Positions 25,522-34,517 are shown, counted from the stretch's first letter. The stretch is 53,646 bases of DNA from Nitrospirota bacterium (GCA_016222905.1 JACRPZ010000053.1:1-53646); one strand, 5' to 3'. The notes: generated by a model from the sequence alone, not told the origin. Translations and numbers: made by a program.

Positions 25522-27777
25522 ATGCAGACAATATCAAAGAAACAACTGTTCGGACAATTCGACTTCAGGAGACTTGATAGTGATCCTGACTTCAAAGAGG
25601 ACAGCGTCCGGGAAGTTATTATTCTTCCAATTCTCAAAGAGCTTGGCTACAGGCAAAAAGATATTGTCCGCAGCAAAAGACTTCAACATCCTTTTTTGAA
25701 AATACGCAACAAGAAACGGCCTATTAATCTCATTCCAGACTACGTATTGAAGGTTGAGGAAAACTATGCGTGGGTTTTAGACGCCAAAGCTCCGGATCAG
25801 AAATTAACCGACTCCGACAATCTTGAGCAGGTTTACAGCTATGCGTCACATCCAGAAATACGCAGCACCTATTTTGCGCTTTGCAATGGGCGGGAGTTTG
25901 CGCTTTTTAGACGAGAACAAGACAATAAGCCTGTTTTGAATTTTGCCCTGAATGAGATTGAACATTACTGGGACAAGATGAAAATGTTTTTGTCGCCTGA
26001 CAGTTTTCAGGCAGGCAAGCAATTTTCTTACGACACTACAAACGCAACGGCAAAACCAACAGGCTTCGATTACAGCAACAGACCTCTGCTTGAGGAAATT
26101 CCGGTAAAGAAGCAGCAAGCTAAAAGACACTTCGGCGTTCACGGCTACTTTACAAAGCAGACATGGAATGTGGTTGCGGAATACATCAAGAACTATTCAA
26201 AGCCTGGCGATCTGGTTCTCGATCCTTTCGGCGGTTCCGGCATTACTGCTGTTGAAGCATTGATGAATGACAGAAGAGCAATTCATATTGACCTGAATCC
26301 CATGTCGGTTTTTATGGTGCAGTCTTTAATCGCTTCGGTGAAGCCCGCTGAATTTAGCGAAGCATTCCAGAGGGTGAAAACCGCATATGAAAAAGATGCC
26401 CCGGAAACAGAAGATGAAATTATGAAGGCGCTCAAAAAATATCCTTATCCGAAAGGCTTTCGCCTGCCGAAAGGTTCTGACGTTGCCATAGTAGAAGGGT
26501 TATTCACTGATAAACAGCTTGCGCAACTTGCCTTTCTTAAATCACTCATAAAAAAAGAAAGAGACGAGAACATAAAAAAGTCTTTGCTACTTATGTTTTC
26601 AGGGCTTCTTACAAAAGCCAATTTAACCTATCACACTACGCCCAATAAGCCGCGAGAAGGGCAAGGCGATGCGGCTGCATTCAGATACTATCGTTACAGA
26701 ATAGCACCTGAACCAGTTGACATTGATTTGATGAAGTATTTTGAGCTTCGCTATAAAAAAATAAGTGAAGCTAAGAAAGAAATCCAATTCAAGATAAATG
26801 AGGCGACTGTCGGCAATGCAGAAATTGTCAAAGGCACAGCTACCGATCTGAAATGGATACCGAAAGAAAGTGTTGACTACATCTACACCGACCCGCCCTA
26901 TGGCAAGAAGATTCCTTATCTTGATTTGTCCGTAATGTGGAATGCATGGCTGGACCTTGAAGTAACTAAAGAAGATTACGAGATGGAAGCGATTGAAGGC
27001 GGCGAGCACGAAAAGACAAAAGACGATTACAACAGATTAATAGCGGACAGCATCAGGGAGATGTATCGTGTTCTGAAGTTTGATCGTTGGCTGTCATTCG
27101 TCTTTGCGCACAAAGACCCTGAGTTCTGGCATCTGATAATTGATACAGCCGAAAGCTGTGGCTTTGAATACGTTGGCGCAGTGCCGCAAAAGAACGGACA
27201 GACAAGTTTTAAGAAACGGCAGAATCCGTTCACCGTTCTATCCGGTCAGCTTATAATCAATTTCCGCAAGGTTCGCAATCCGCGTGCAATAATGAAGGCG
27301 CATCTCGGAATGAACATCGCAGAAATCGTGATGCAGACCATTGAAGGAATTATTGCAAAGAACAACGGCGCAACGCTTGAGCAAATAAATGACGAGTTGA
27401 TCATAAAAGGGTTGGAGCTGGGCTTTCTTGATTTGCTCAAAAAAGAATATACCGATCTTACGCCGCTACTGCTTGAAAACTTTGACTTTAATCAGGACAC
27501 GGAACAGTTCACCTTAAGCAGTAATGGCAAGTTCAAAACTCATGTTGATGTAAGGCTTCGCGTTCGTTACTATCTCGTCAGTTACCTACGCAGAAAGGCA
27601 AGGGAAAATTATAACCCGCCTTTTGATGAAATCGTGTTTCACATTCTGCCATTATTAAAAAATGGGAAGACCCCGGAAAGCCAAACTATACTTAACATTC
27701 TGAAAGACATCGGGGAGCATGTAGGTCAAGATAAATGGCGGCTGCTAAGAGACGACCAGCAGGATTTGTTCTTTTAA
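25522..27777 (+). CDS. HsdR_N-like nuclease fused to DNA methyltransferase
   Basis: This 751-residue protein joins two activities. Residues about 20-130 resemble the N-terminal nuclease domain of type I restriction R subunits: VREVIILPILKELGY, then Pro72-Asp73 and Asp87-Ala-Lys89, a complete PD-(D/E)xK core. Residues about 205-540 form a methyltransferase: AdoMet motif DPFGGSGITAVEA from 234 and catalytic DPPYGKK from 457. Between them is a long inserted helical region. The order motif I then DPPY suggests an N6-adenine or N4-cytosine enzyme. There is no helicase and no separate specificity subunit. It could be a one-gene restriction-modification enzyme. No good ribosome binding site is seen at the ATG. 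TA pairs flank it on both sides. Confidence 0.82.
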   Translation: MQTISKKQLFGQFDFRRLDSDPDFKEDSVREVIILPILKELGYRQKDIVRSKRLQHPFLKIRNKKRPINLIPDYVLKVEENYAWVLDAKAPDQKLTDSDNLEQVYSYASHPEIRSTYFALCNGREFALFRREQDNKPVLNFALNEIEHYWDKMKMFLSPDSFQAGKQFSYDTTNATAKPTGFDYSNRPLLEEIPVKKQQAKRHFGVHGYFTKQTWNVVAEYIKNYSKPGDLVLDPFGGSGITAVEALMNDRRAIHIDLNPMSVFMVQSLIASVKPAEFSEAFQRVKTAYEKDAPETEDEIMKALKKYPYPKGFRLPKGSDVAIVEGLFTDKQLAQLAFLKSLIKKERDENIKKSLLLMFSGLLTKANLTYHTTPNKPREGQGDAAAFRYYRYRIAPEPVDIDLMKYFELRYKKISEAKKEIQFKINEATVGNAEIVKGTATDLKWIPKESVDYIYTDPPYGKKIPYLDLSVMWNAWLDLEVTKEDYEMEAIEGGEHEKTKDDYNRLIADSIREMYRVLKFDRWLSFVFAHKDPEFWHLIIDTAESCGFEYVGAVPQKNGQTSFKKRQNPFTVLSGQLIINFRKVRNPRAIMKAHLGMNIAEIVMQTIEGIIAKNNGATLEQINDELIIKGLELGFLDLLKKEYTDLTPLLLENFDFNQDTEQFTLSSNGKFKTHVDVRLRVRYYLVSYLRRKARENYNPPFDEIVFHILPLLKNGKTPESQTILNILKDIGEHVGQDKWRLLRDDQQDLFF

Positions 27778-27797
27778 GTAGAGAGCAAATCGAGACA

Positions 27798-27851
27798 AGC
27801 ATCAAGTACGACATCAAACACCGCATGGGGCGGGGTAGTGATGATGATTAG
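27798..27851 (+). pseudogene. Relic of a DNA methyltransferase C-terminus
   Basis: The frame reads SIKYDIKHRMGRGSDDD and then stops. This closely resembles the usual last residues (NYDIKYRMGR) of Eco57I-type restriction/methylation proteins, as remembered. No upstream frame leads into it. It lies between the nuclease-methyltransferase gene and the next TA pair. Confidence 0.5.
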
Positions 27852-27905
27852 AAAAAGTTCATATTTTGATATAGAATTAGAAATATACGAAAGGAGGTTT
27901 TGCGT

Positions 27906-28136
27906 ATGAAAACTACCGCCAGACGATTCATAGGGAAGGTAATGCCTGACGGGCATCTTTCATTGCCTGAGGATGCAGCAAAAGAAATAGGAAGCGTCTT
28001 TGATGTGCTTTTAATGCCTGTCGAAGAACCTGATGTATACGGATATGCGGCATCACTTGCAAAAGAAAAGGGGTTCTCCGATTTAACAGAAAATGACATT
28101 GAGAAAATTATCCATGAATCACGAGGTATCAGTTGA
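27906..28136 (+). CDS. Antitoxin of a PIN-type TA pair
   Basis: This is 76 residues from ATG 27906, which sits 8 bases after aggagg (27892-27897). A TTG six bases earlier is also open. The N-terminal half (RRFIGKVMPDGHLSLPEDAAKEIG) reads like a small AbrB-type swapped-hairpin DNA-binding domain. The C-terminal half is acidic/helical. The stop overlaps the toxin TTG start as TTGA. Confidence 0.75.
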   Translation: MKTTARRFIGKVMPDGHLSLPEDAAKEIGSVFDVLLMPVEEPDVYGYAASLAKEKGFSDLTENDIEKIIHESRGIS

Positions 28137-28561
28137 GGCGTGTTGTACTGGATACCAATGTTACCATCTCTGCTTTTTTCTGGGGTGGGCATCCACGAAC
28201 TATCTACAACCTGATACAGGATAGAAATCTCATAATGCTTATAAGTAAGGATATTGAGAATGAATTTATTCGGGTGATGGGTTACTCAAAGTTTGCTGTC
28301 TCTTCAAAAGAAATCCTCCCATTTATCAGAAACTTAAGAAGCAGTGCTGAATTTACAAAAACGAGCAGCAAAATTTCAGCGATTACTGCGGACCCCACAG
28401 ACAATATATTTCTTGAATGCGCAGTGGATGGCAGGGCGGATTATATTATATCTGGCGACAGACATTTGCTTGATTTAGGAACATATAACGGCATTGCGAT
28501 ATTAAAAGCAAAAGACTTCCTTATAAAAGAAGGATATCTGCCTGAGAATACCCCATCATAG
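28133..28561 (+). CDS. PIN-domain toxin (COG1569-like)
   Basis: This is a 142-residue PIN protein: VVLDTNVTISAFFWGG near 4-19 carries the first Asp, followed by DIENEFIRVM with the Glu, TADPTDNIFLECAVD and YIISGDRHLLDLG with the late acidic residues. These are the standard marks of the COG1569 PIN subfamily. TTG start is coupled to the antitoxin stop. Its last codons overlap the start of a methyltransferase tail relic in another frame. Confidence 0.88.
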   Translation: MRRVVLDTNVTISAFFWGGHPRTIYNLIQDRNLIMLISKDIENEFIRVMGYSKFAVSSKEILPFIRNLRSSAEFTKTSSKISAITADPTDNIFLECAVDGRADYIISGDRHLLDLGTYNGIAILKAKDFLIKEGYLPENTPS

Positions 28562-28715
28562 ACGAAATAGACCTTGCATTTGCTTGGCATTACGGTTTTA
28601 CCGACGAAGAACTGGATTTCATCCCTTCGGCAGGCTCAGAACAAGCATCAACTTCGACATCTCGAAGCGAGTCTCGCATAGAGTCGTATTGACAAATACC
28701 GTATGGGCGGGGGAG
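28552..28715 (+). pseudogene. Second methyltransferase C-terminal relic, split by a repeat
   Basis: From 28552 the frame reads PIIDEIDLAFAW then HYGFTDEELDFI, which matches the usual penultimate segment of Eco57I-type methyltransferases. A palindromic-repeat fragment (cttcggcaggctcag, about 28624-28638) then breaks it. After about 60 bases, IDKYRMGGG appears in another frame, matching the expected ending. This is a decayed tail without its gene body, lying between two TA pairs. Confidence 0.5.
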
Positions 28716-28790
28716 TGAGTTGGAAGATTGAGAATATCAGAGGAGAGGAGTATTATATTTATATAAATCATCCGCAAGGAGGACATAGCG

Positions 28791-29021
28791 ATGGATGCTG
28801 TTAAAGGAATATACCATGACGGAATAATTGAGCTGATTGAAAAACCGGATATTCAGGGGACTTCTGAAGTGCTTATTGTCTTTCCTCAGGTAAAGAAAAA
28901 AGCAGCTTCAATCGGCGGTCTTTTTAAGGGATATGCAATTGATTACAAAGCGGCAGAAGAAGAATTAAAAACACTCAGTCAAGTCAGTGAGAAGCATATT
29001 CTGGACGAATTTGAGAATTAA
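28791..29021 (+). CDS. Antitoxin of a PIN-type TA pair (AF2212-like)
   Basis: This 76-residue protein begins AVKGIYHDGIIELIEKPDIQG, the beta-hairpin start of AF2212-type antitoxins, followed by an acidic helical tail. A ribosome binding site aaggagg lies about 8 bases before the ATG. The PIN gene follows after 3 bases. Confidence 0.78.
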   Translation: MDAVKGIYHDGIIELIEKPDIQGTSEVLIVFPQVKKKAASIGGLFKGYAIDYKAAEEELKTLSQVSEKHILDEFEN

Positions 29022-29024
29022 CCT

Positions 29025-29404
29025 GTGAACAAATTTGTAATAGATACTCAGGCTCTCATAAAATTCTTAAACGGCAAAAAGGTGATAAGCGATTCTGTAG
29101 AATCCATCCTGAAAGATGCTGATGCCGGCAAAAATATAATTATTATCCCATCTGTCGTATTGTTTGAAATATGCTACCTGCAAGAAAAAGGCAGGATCCC
29201 CATTGCGTTGAAGGATATTGAAGAAATTATCGAAAACTCTTTCAATTATGTTGAAGAAAAATTATCTTTGAATATTATTAAAGCCGCCTTGTACCGGAAC
29301 TGCATGACAGATTGATCGCCGGGACCGCTAAATATCTTAATTTGCCGCTCATTACTAATGACCCTGTAATTTTGAACAGCGCATTTGTGCATTGTGTAAA
29401 GTAA
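29025..29404 (+). pseudogene. PIN-domain toxin gene with a frameshift
   Basis: The GTG-started frame encodes a PIN N-terminus (FVIDTQALIKFLNG, then VVLFEICYLQEKGR) and stops at 29315. In the +1 frame from 29294 the expected remainder follows: PELHDRLIAGTAKYLNLPL then ITNDPVI, ending at 29404. One base is missing near 29292. The late acidic residues of the PIN site (HDRLIA, TNDP) are therefore lost from the primary frame, so the toxin is probably dead while its antitoxin remains intact. A sequencing error is possible. Confidence 0.8.
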
Positions 29405-29429
29405 TTCTTTCACAATAACCTGTTCTTCT

Positions 29430-30362
29430 TCACTGCTTATTCTTCAGGACAGTTTTTATCTCCTCAATATCATGCCTCATCTGTTCAGCCAGTTCTTCAA
29501 CGCCTGAGAACTTCTTTTCATCGCGGATCCTCTTAATGAAGCTCACTTTAAGAGTCTCTCCAAGAACGTTTTCATCAAAATCGAGGATGTGAACTTCAAA
29601 GCTTATATTTTTATTCTTGAAGGTGGGGTTGCAGCCTATGTTCGCGGCCCCGCCGTATATCTTCCTGCCCATTCTGACCCTGACAGCATAGACCCCGTCT
29701 TTGGGCAGCAGTTCGTTTGATGTGGAGATATTTGCTGTTGGAATATTGAGGAGCCTCTTCCCCCTGTTTTCGCCTTCTATAACCACCCCCTCAACCGAAT
29801 AATATCTGCCGAGGAAGAGTGGCGCATCTTCAACCTTTCCCTTTGCAATAAGGCTTCTAACTCTGGAGCTGCTTAATGTCATATTATGAAATACAATATC
29901 CGGCACTATAGTTACTTTGAAGCCGTATTCCCTTCCGAGTTTCTTAAGTAGTTCAGGAGAGCCTTTCCTGCCCTTGCCGAAAAGATAATTGGCGCCTATG
30001 AATATCTCTTTTACCCCGATGGTATTAAAGAGGACATCCCTGACAAAATCCTCTGCCTTGATATGCGAGAATTCCCTCGTGAAGTTGGCGCATATCAGTA
30101 CATCGACATTGAAATTCTTTATAAGCTCGGCTTTTTTGCCGAATGGAGTCAGGCGGCTGGGCGCTCTTTCAGGCGCAACCACTCTCAGCGGGTGAGGCTC
30201 AAATGTAAAGACGATTGAGGTACCTTTCATCTCATTTGCCCTCTTGACGAGCATATTGAATATCGCCTGATGCCCGAGGTGAACGCCGTCGAAATTGCCG
30301 ATAGTTAAAACCGGATAGTGAAATTTTTCTTTGATATTCTCAATGCCGTCTATTATTTTCAT
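29430..30362 (-). CDS. ribF: Bifunctional riboflavin kinase/FAD synthetase
   Basis: This is 310 residues from the ATG at 30362, which has ggagg correctly spaced; an upstream open frame to 30545 is unlike the family. The N-terminal FAD synthetase domain shows LTIGNFDGVHLGHQAIF near 19-35 and TFEPHPLRVV. The C-terminal riboflavin kinase domain shows NRGKRLLNIPTANI and DGVYAVRV, with GGAANIGCNPTF. It makes FMN and FAD. It is divergent from the chemosensory operon and convergent with the broken PIN gene. Confidence 0.95.
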   Translation of the reverse strand: MKIIDGIENIKEKFHYPVLTIGNFDGVHLGHQAIFNMLVKRANEMKGTSIVFTFEPHPLRVVAPERAPSRLTPFGKKAELIKNFNVDVLICANFTREFSHIKAEDFVRDVLFNTIGVKEIFIGANYLFGKGRKGSPELLKKLGREYGFKVTIVPDIVFHNMTLSSSRVRSLIAKGKVEDAPLFLGRYYSVEGVVIEGENRGKRLLNIPTANISTSNELLPKDGVYAVRVRMGRKIYGGAANIGCNPTFKNKNISFEVHILDFDENVLGETLKVSFIKRIRDEKKFSGVEELAEQMRHDIEEIKTVLKNKQ

Positions 30363-30705
30363 ATTAAAACCTCCGCCTGAGCACCTGCATAAATTAAGGT
30401 TGAACAATAATATTGCTAATCCATTTACTTTGTCAATTTTCCGTTTGTTTATGAGAGGCATTGCATGCCAGCTTTTCTCTTTAATATTCAGGCATTCCAC
30501 GCATTCACATTGGTTGACGCTTGTATTGTATTCTGATATACTCAATTCAGTGAATCACGACTGGAGAGAAAACCCGGGAAGCGCTCACTTTTACTCTTTT
30601 TTAACAAGAGGTAAAGGCGTGATAGGGCTTGCTCTTTCTCTTACTGAACATCGGTTAAATCATCCCTTTATATATTATAAATTTCATTAAGCAAAAGGAG
30701 GTTTT
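30363..30705. other. Divergent regulatory region between ribF and cheY
   Basis: This 343-base gap has no gene. It holds the strong cheY promoter (30514-30542) and a leader of about 150 bases. In the leader, agtga near 30550 can pair with tcact near 30583, followed by a T-rich run (ttttactctttttt), an arrangement like a weak attenuator. The ribF promoter must lie near 30380-30450 but is not obvious. Confidence 0.5.
30514..30542 (+). promoter_or_regulatory. Sigma70-like promoter of the chemosensory operon
   Basis: TTGACG (30514-30519) and TATACT (30537-30542) are separated by 17 bases, close to consensus. It lies 164 bases before the cheY start. This is not a flagellar-sigma (sigma28) promoter, so the operon may be expressed independently of flagellar genes. 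Confidence 0.75.
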
Positions 30706-31074
30706 GTGCTATCTGCCCTTATTGTTGATGATTCAGAGACTACAAGGTCATTTATAAGATCGCTGGTTGAGGATGTGGCAGAGATTGATGTGCTGGAAGC
30801 CTCTTCCGGATTTGAGGCATTCAGGGTGCTGCCAGCGCACTCTATTGATATAATCTTTGTTGATATTAATATGCCGGATATCAACGGCATTGAGCTTATT
30901 AATTTCCTGAAGACTAATGATCTATACAAAAAGATACCCGTTATTATCATATCAACAGAACGAAGCAAGGAAGATATGTCAAAGGGCATGGCCCTGGGCG
31001 CGTTTGCATATTTAACAAAGCCTGTTAATCCTGATGAGCTTCGTGAAATTACCAAAAAAGCTTTGAACCTATGA
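30706..31074 (+). CDS. cheY: CheY-like response regulator
   Basis: This is a 122-residue single receiver domain. The acidic pocket is Asp8-Asp9, the phosphoacceptor is Asp53 in FVDINMPDING, the switch residue is in IISTERS near 81-87, and the conserved Lys is in YLTKPV (Lys105). GTG start follows aggagg by four bases. As the first gene of the operon it is the likely phosphorylation target of CheA. The last four bases overlap the cheA start. Confidence 0.92.
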   Translation: MLSALIVDDSETTRSFIRSLVEDVAEIDVLEASSGFEAFRVLPAHSIDIIFVDINMPDINGIELINFLKTNDLYKKIPVIIISTERSKEDMSKGMALGAFAYLTKPVNPDELREITKKALNL

Positions 31075-33059
31075 AACCTTCAAAGAAAGACTTCATTGCC
31101 GAGGCTGAAGAGATTATAGAAGAGTTAGGCTCTTTAGTACTGGAGCTTCAGGAGGAATTCAGCCCTGAGACTCTGAACTCTGTCTTTCGCTCGGTACATA
31201 CGATGAAGGGGCTTTCCGGGCTTTTCGGAATAAAGGAAGTAACAGACCTAAGCCACTCTCTTGAATCCCTGCTTGATGACCTGCGGCTTGGCAAGATTGA
31301 GATTACAGGCGAGATCATTGATTTTATCCTTTCTAACATAGACATACTGAAAAACCTCATAGACCAGGTTGCAGAGGATCACGATATAGATGATGTAAGC
31401 AATGATGTCAGGGAGATTGAAAAGTTCAGGGGGGTGGCTGGAGCCAAAGAAAAGGAATCTTCCCTTTCAACTACAGGTATAAGCGAGTCAATACTGAAGG
31501 TGCTGTCAGAGTATGAAGAGCACCGTCTCAAGGCTAATCTCGGTGATGGCCATGGAATATACCTGCTGAAGACAGTTTTCTCACTTTCTGATTTTGCCCC
31601 TCAGCTTGAAGAGTTGATTAAAAGGCTGAAAGATACAGGGGAACTTATCGCAACACTTCCTACATCCCAAGGGGTTCCTGACGGCTCTATCGGTTTCAAT
31701 CTGCTCTTGGGCGCCTCCTATCCGCTTGAAAATATCAAAAGCAGAACTCTCTTGTCCGATGTTGAGCAGTTGATCTCTCCGAAATTATCTCAGGCAGTTA
31801 CGCCGGAATCCAAAACTTCAAAGGCTAAAGAGACATCATTAAAGAGTGCGGCAACCACTGTCAGGGTAAATATAGATAAACTTGACGGTATTTTGAATAC
31901 CATTAACGAGCTTATGCTTTTAAGAAGCGCTCTGGTCAGGATAAGTCAGGAATTGACAGAGTCGTATGGTTATGCACCACTGGCTGTTGACCTGTACAAG
32001 ATTTCACAGAGCATTGATGTAAAGCTCAGACATCTTCAGCATAGCGTTCTGGATCTGAGGATGGTGCCTTTCAGTCATATATTCAAGAAACTTGCGCAGG
32101 TTGTAAGGAGATATACGCGTGAAGCCGGCAAGGAGATTAACCTGAATATATTCGGAGAGGACACGGAAATTGACAAGCAGATAGCAGAGGAGATAATAGA
32201 CCCGCTTGTTCATCTTGTGAGGAACTCGATTGATCACGGCATTGAATCAAAGAATGAAAGAACAGCGCTCGGGAAAGATCCGCAGGGCAATCTGACGCTT
32301 AAGGCTTTTTCAAGAGGTAACAGCGTTGTTATTGAGATTCAGGATGACGGAGCAGGCATTGACCCTGACAAGGTTCTGCAAAAGGCTGTTGAGAAGAAGA
32401 TAATCTCAAAAGAACAGGTCCTCGACCGCAATGAGATTATTAACCTCATCTTTGCCCCAGGCTTAAGCACCAAGGACGGAGTAAGCGAGATATCCGGCAG
32501 GGGCGTAGGCATGGATATTGTCAAGGAGAAGATCACATCTCTGGGCGGTTTTGTCGGCATTGAGACAGAGAAGGGCGCGGGTTCCAAATTCATACTCACC
32601 CTTCCAATCACGCTCGCTATTGTTAAAGCGCTTATAACAGAGGTATCAAAAAGACGTTTTGCTGTTCCTTTAACCTCAATAGAGGAGACATTTATCTTTA
32701 CCAAAGAGAGTGTTCAGACCATTGAAGGGAGAGAGGTGATTGAATTACGGAATGAGATGCTGCCTCTTCTTAGGACATCTGAAGCCTTTGATCTTGAAGA
32801 AGACGTAAGGGATGAATATTACGGTGTGGTTGTCGGCGTCGGGCAGAAACGCGTTGGGTTAGTTATGGACGAGCTTATTGAACAGACCGAGATCGTTATT
32901 AAACCGTTAGGCGAACACCTGAAGAATATCCCATGCATCTCAGGGGCTGCGGAGACAGGGAAGTATGAGATTGTATTTGTAATGGATATAGATGCAATGA
33001 TGGATGAGGCATTTTCAAAGAGAAAAAACAACGGCTCAAAGGGGAAAAAAGATGTATGA
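31071..33059 (+). CDS. cheA: Chemotaxis histidine kinase CheA
   Basis: This is 662 residues. The Hpt domain carries the phosphorylated His43 in SVHTMKGLSG. Residues about 130-250 form a spacer of unknown type in place of a clear CheY-binding P2. The dimerisation helices follow (INELMLLRSALVRISQ), then the ATPase domain with HLVRNSIDHGIES (N box), DDGAGIDP (G1) and GRGVGMDIV (G2). The C-terminal CheW-like domain starts near 520 (LPITLAIVKALITEV). All catalytic boxes are intact. It overlaps cheY by four bases and the AAA ATPase gene by eight. Confidence 0.96.
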   Translation: MKPSKKDFIAEAEEIIEELGSLVLELQEEFSPETLNSVFRSVHTMKGLSGLFGIKEVTDLSHSLESLLDDLRLGKIEITGEIIDFILSNIDILKNLIDQVAEDHDIDDVSNDVREIEKFRGVAGAKEKESSLSTTGISESILKVLSEYEEHRLKANLGDGHGIYLLKTVFSLSDFAPQLEELIKRLKDTGELIATLPTSQGVPDGSIGFNLLLGASYPLENIKSRTLLSDVEQLISPKLSQAVTPESKTSKAKETSLKSAATTVRVNIDKLDGILNTINELMLLRSALVRISQELTESYGYAPLAVDLYKISQSIDVKLRHLQHSVLDLRMVPFSHIFKKLAQVVRRYTREAGKEINLNIFGEDTEIDKQIAEEIIDPLVHLVRNSIDHGIESKNERTALGKDPQGNLTLKAFSRGNSVVIEIQDDGAGIDPDKVLQKAVEKKIISKEQVLDRNEIINLIFAPGLSTKDGVSEISGRGVGMDIVKEKITSLGGFVGIETEKGAGSKFILTLPITLAIVKALITEVSKRRFAVPLTSIEETFIFTKESVQTIEGREVIELRNEMLPLLRTSEAFDLEEDVRDEYYGVVVGVGQKRVGLVMDELIEQTEIVIKPLGEHLKNIPCISGAAETGKYEIVFVMDIDAMMDEAFSKRKNNGSKGKKDV

Positions 33060-33861
33060 GACTTACTACGGCTTAAACAGCAAGCCTTTCAGCAAAACTC
33101 CGGATCCCCGCTTCCTTTTTTACAGCAAAGCGCACGAAGAGGCTCTCGCGAGGCTTCAGCACGGGGTGGAGGAGAAAGAGATAATCCTTTTGACCGGTGA
33201 GGTCGGGTCAGGTAAAACAACTCTTTCACGCGCCCTGCTGGATTCTCTTGGAGAGAAGCACAGGGTCATACTCATCCTGAATCCCCGCCTTACCCCTGCG
33301 CAATTCATCAGAACGATAGCCAGAAGGTTTGATATTGACCATAACCAGCAAAAAGATGACCTGTTAGAGGCGATTCACGGAAAGGTTTATGAGGATTATA
33401 CAAAAGGCATTACGCCTGTAATAATAATAGACGAGGCTCAGCTTGTGCCGGACAGAAATACTTTTGAAGAGATCCGGCTTTTGACAAATTTTCAGCTTGA
33501 TGACCAGAACCTGCTTAGCCTTGTCCTGATCGGACAGCCCGATCTTTTGACAAGACTAAAGAGAAAGACTTATCTTCCGCTGCGGCAGCGCATAGGACTC
33601 TTTTATCACCTCTCGCCGCTTTCAGCCGAAGAGTCAAGACAGTATATTGAGCACAGGCTGAGACTTTCCGGCAGAACGGATACTATCTTCACTGAAGAGG
33701 CATTAGAATTAATATGCAAGTTTTCCGGGGGAGTCCCCAGAAATATTAATAACATTGCTTCCAATTCACTCATGGAGGGTTTTGGGAACGCAGCTCAATT
33801 GATAGATAAAGAGATTATTGCCGACATAGCGCATGAATTGGGAATGAACGGGGTAAAGTAG
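33052..33861 (+). CDS. ExeA/GspA-like AAA ATPase in the che operon
   Basis: This is 269 residues from ATG 33052; an earlier ATG at 33004 lies inside cheA in another frame. The opening YYGLNSKPFSKTPDPRFLF is the signature of ExeA/GspA-type AAA ATPases. Walker A is GEVGSGKTT at 49-57, Walker B is VIIIDEAQ near 122-130, and an Arg-rich sensor region follows. There is no peptidoglycan-binding or membrane segment, unlike full ExeA. Overlaps on both sides (8 bases with cheA, 1 base with cheW) place it firmly in the operon. Its role in chemosensory signalling is unknown. Confidence 0.88.
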   Translation: MYETYYGLNSKPFSKTPDPRFLFYSKAHEEALARLQHGVEEKEIILLTGEVGSGKTTLSRALLDSLGEKHRVILILNPRLTPAQFIRTIARRFDIDHNQQKDDLLEAIHGKVYEDYTKGITPVIIIDEAQLVPDRNTFEEIRLLTNFQLDDQNLLSLVLIGQPDLLTRLKRKTYLPLRQRIGLFYHLSPLSAEESRQYIEHRLRLSGRTDTIFTEEALELICKFSGGVPRNINNIASNSLMEGFGNAAQLIDKEIIADIAHELGMNGVK

Positions 33862-34517
33862 TGGATATATCAAAGATCAGGAAGATGTTAAAAGATACAA
33901 AGGCGGAAAATGGCGGAGAGGGCAAAGCAGAGATATTGGAGGACAAACCCGCGCCTGCCGTTGAGGATGAGGGCAGAGTAAAAAAAGAGGCTGTTGAGAT
34001 CAAAGTCCCTGAGATTGTTGAAAAGACAGAAATTGGTAAAATTGATACAATAACAGTCTCAGCAGAAGAAGAAAATGCAGTAACTGCTCCTGTAAAGGAA
34101 CTTGAGCTTCTGGCATTTAATGTTGCCAGCGAGGAATATGCTGTAAAATTATCGGATATGCAGGAAATTATCAGAAGCCAGACAATAACCCCGATACCGA
34201 GGTCCCCTGAATATTTAAAAGGGGTAACTTTTCTCAGGGGTCAAATCCTGCCTGTTATTGACCTTGGCAAGAGATTAGGTATTGAATGGGAGAGCGGGCT
34301 GCTCCAGAAGATCATAGTGCTTTCAGCTTCAAAAGCTCCCTTGGGGATTCTTATAGGCTCAGGCATTGACGTGCTGAGATGCCGGGAGAATGAAGTTTTA
34401 CCGCCGCCGTCAACATTAGATGAGATTGAGATAGGCCTTATTGAAGGCGTTGTTAATATCAAGAACAGATTTATATCAGTTTTAAATATAAATAACTTAT
34501 TGAAAGCGGAAAGATAA
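33861..34517 (+). CDS. cheW: CheW-domain adaptor protein with acidic N-terminal extension
   Basis: This is 218 residues. The first ~75 residues are charged and low in complexity, probably a flexible arm. A CheW domain follows ([21 protein letters not shown] onward is the start; [21 protein letters not shown] near 110-130; [12 protein letters not shown]). It would couple receptors to CheA. The GTG start shares one base with the ATPase stop, and the stop shares one base with the receptor start. The long arm sets it apart from the second, 160-residue CheW of the operon. Confidence 0.9.
   Translation: MDISKIRKMLKDTKAENGGEGKAEILEDKPAPAVEDEGRVKKEAVEIKVPEIVEKTEIGKIDTITVSAEEENAVTAPVKELELLAFNVASEEYAVKLSDMQEIIRSQTITPIPRSPEYLKGVTFLRGQILPVIDLGKRLGIEWESGLLQKIIVLSASKAPLGILIGSGIDVLRCRENEVLPPPSTLDEIEIGLIEGVVNIKNRFISVLNINNLLKAER

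Noticed and set aside
25522-27777. Type I restriction R subunit
   Set aside because: The N-terminal nuclease domain fits, but there are no helicase motifs and a methyltransferase follows instead.
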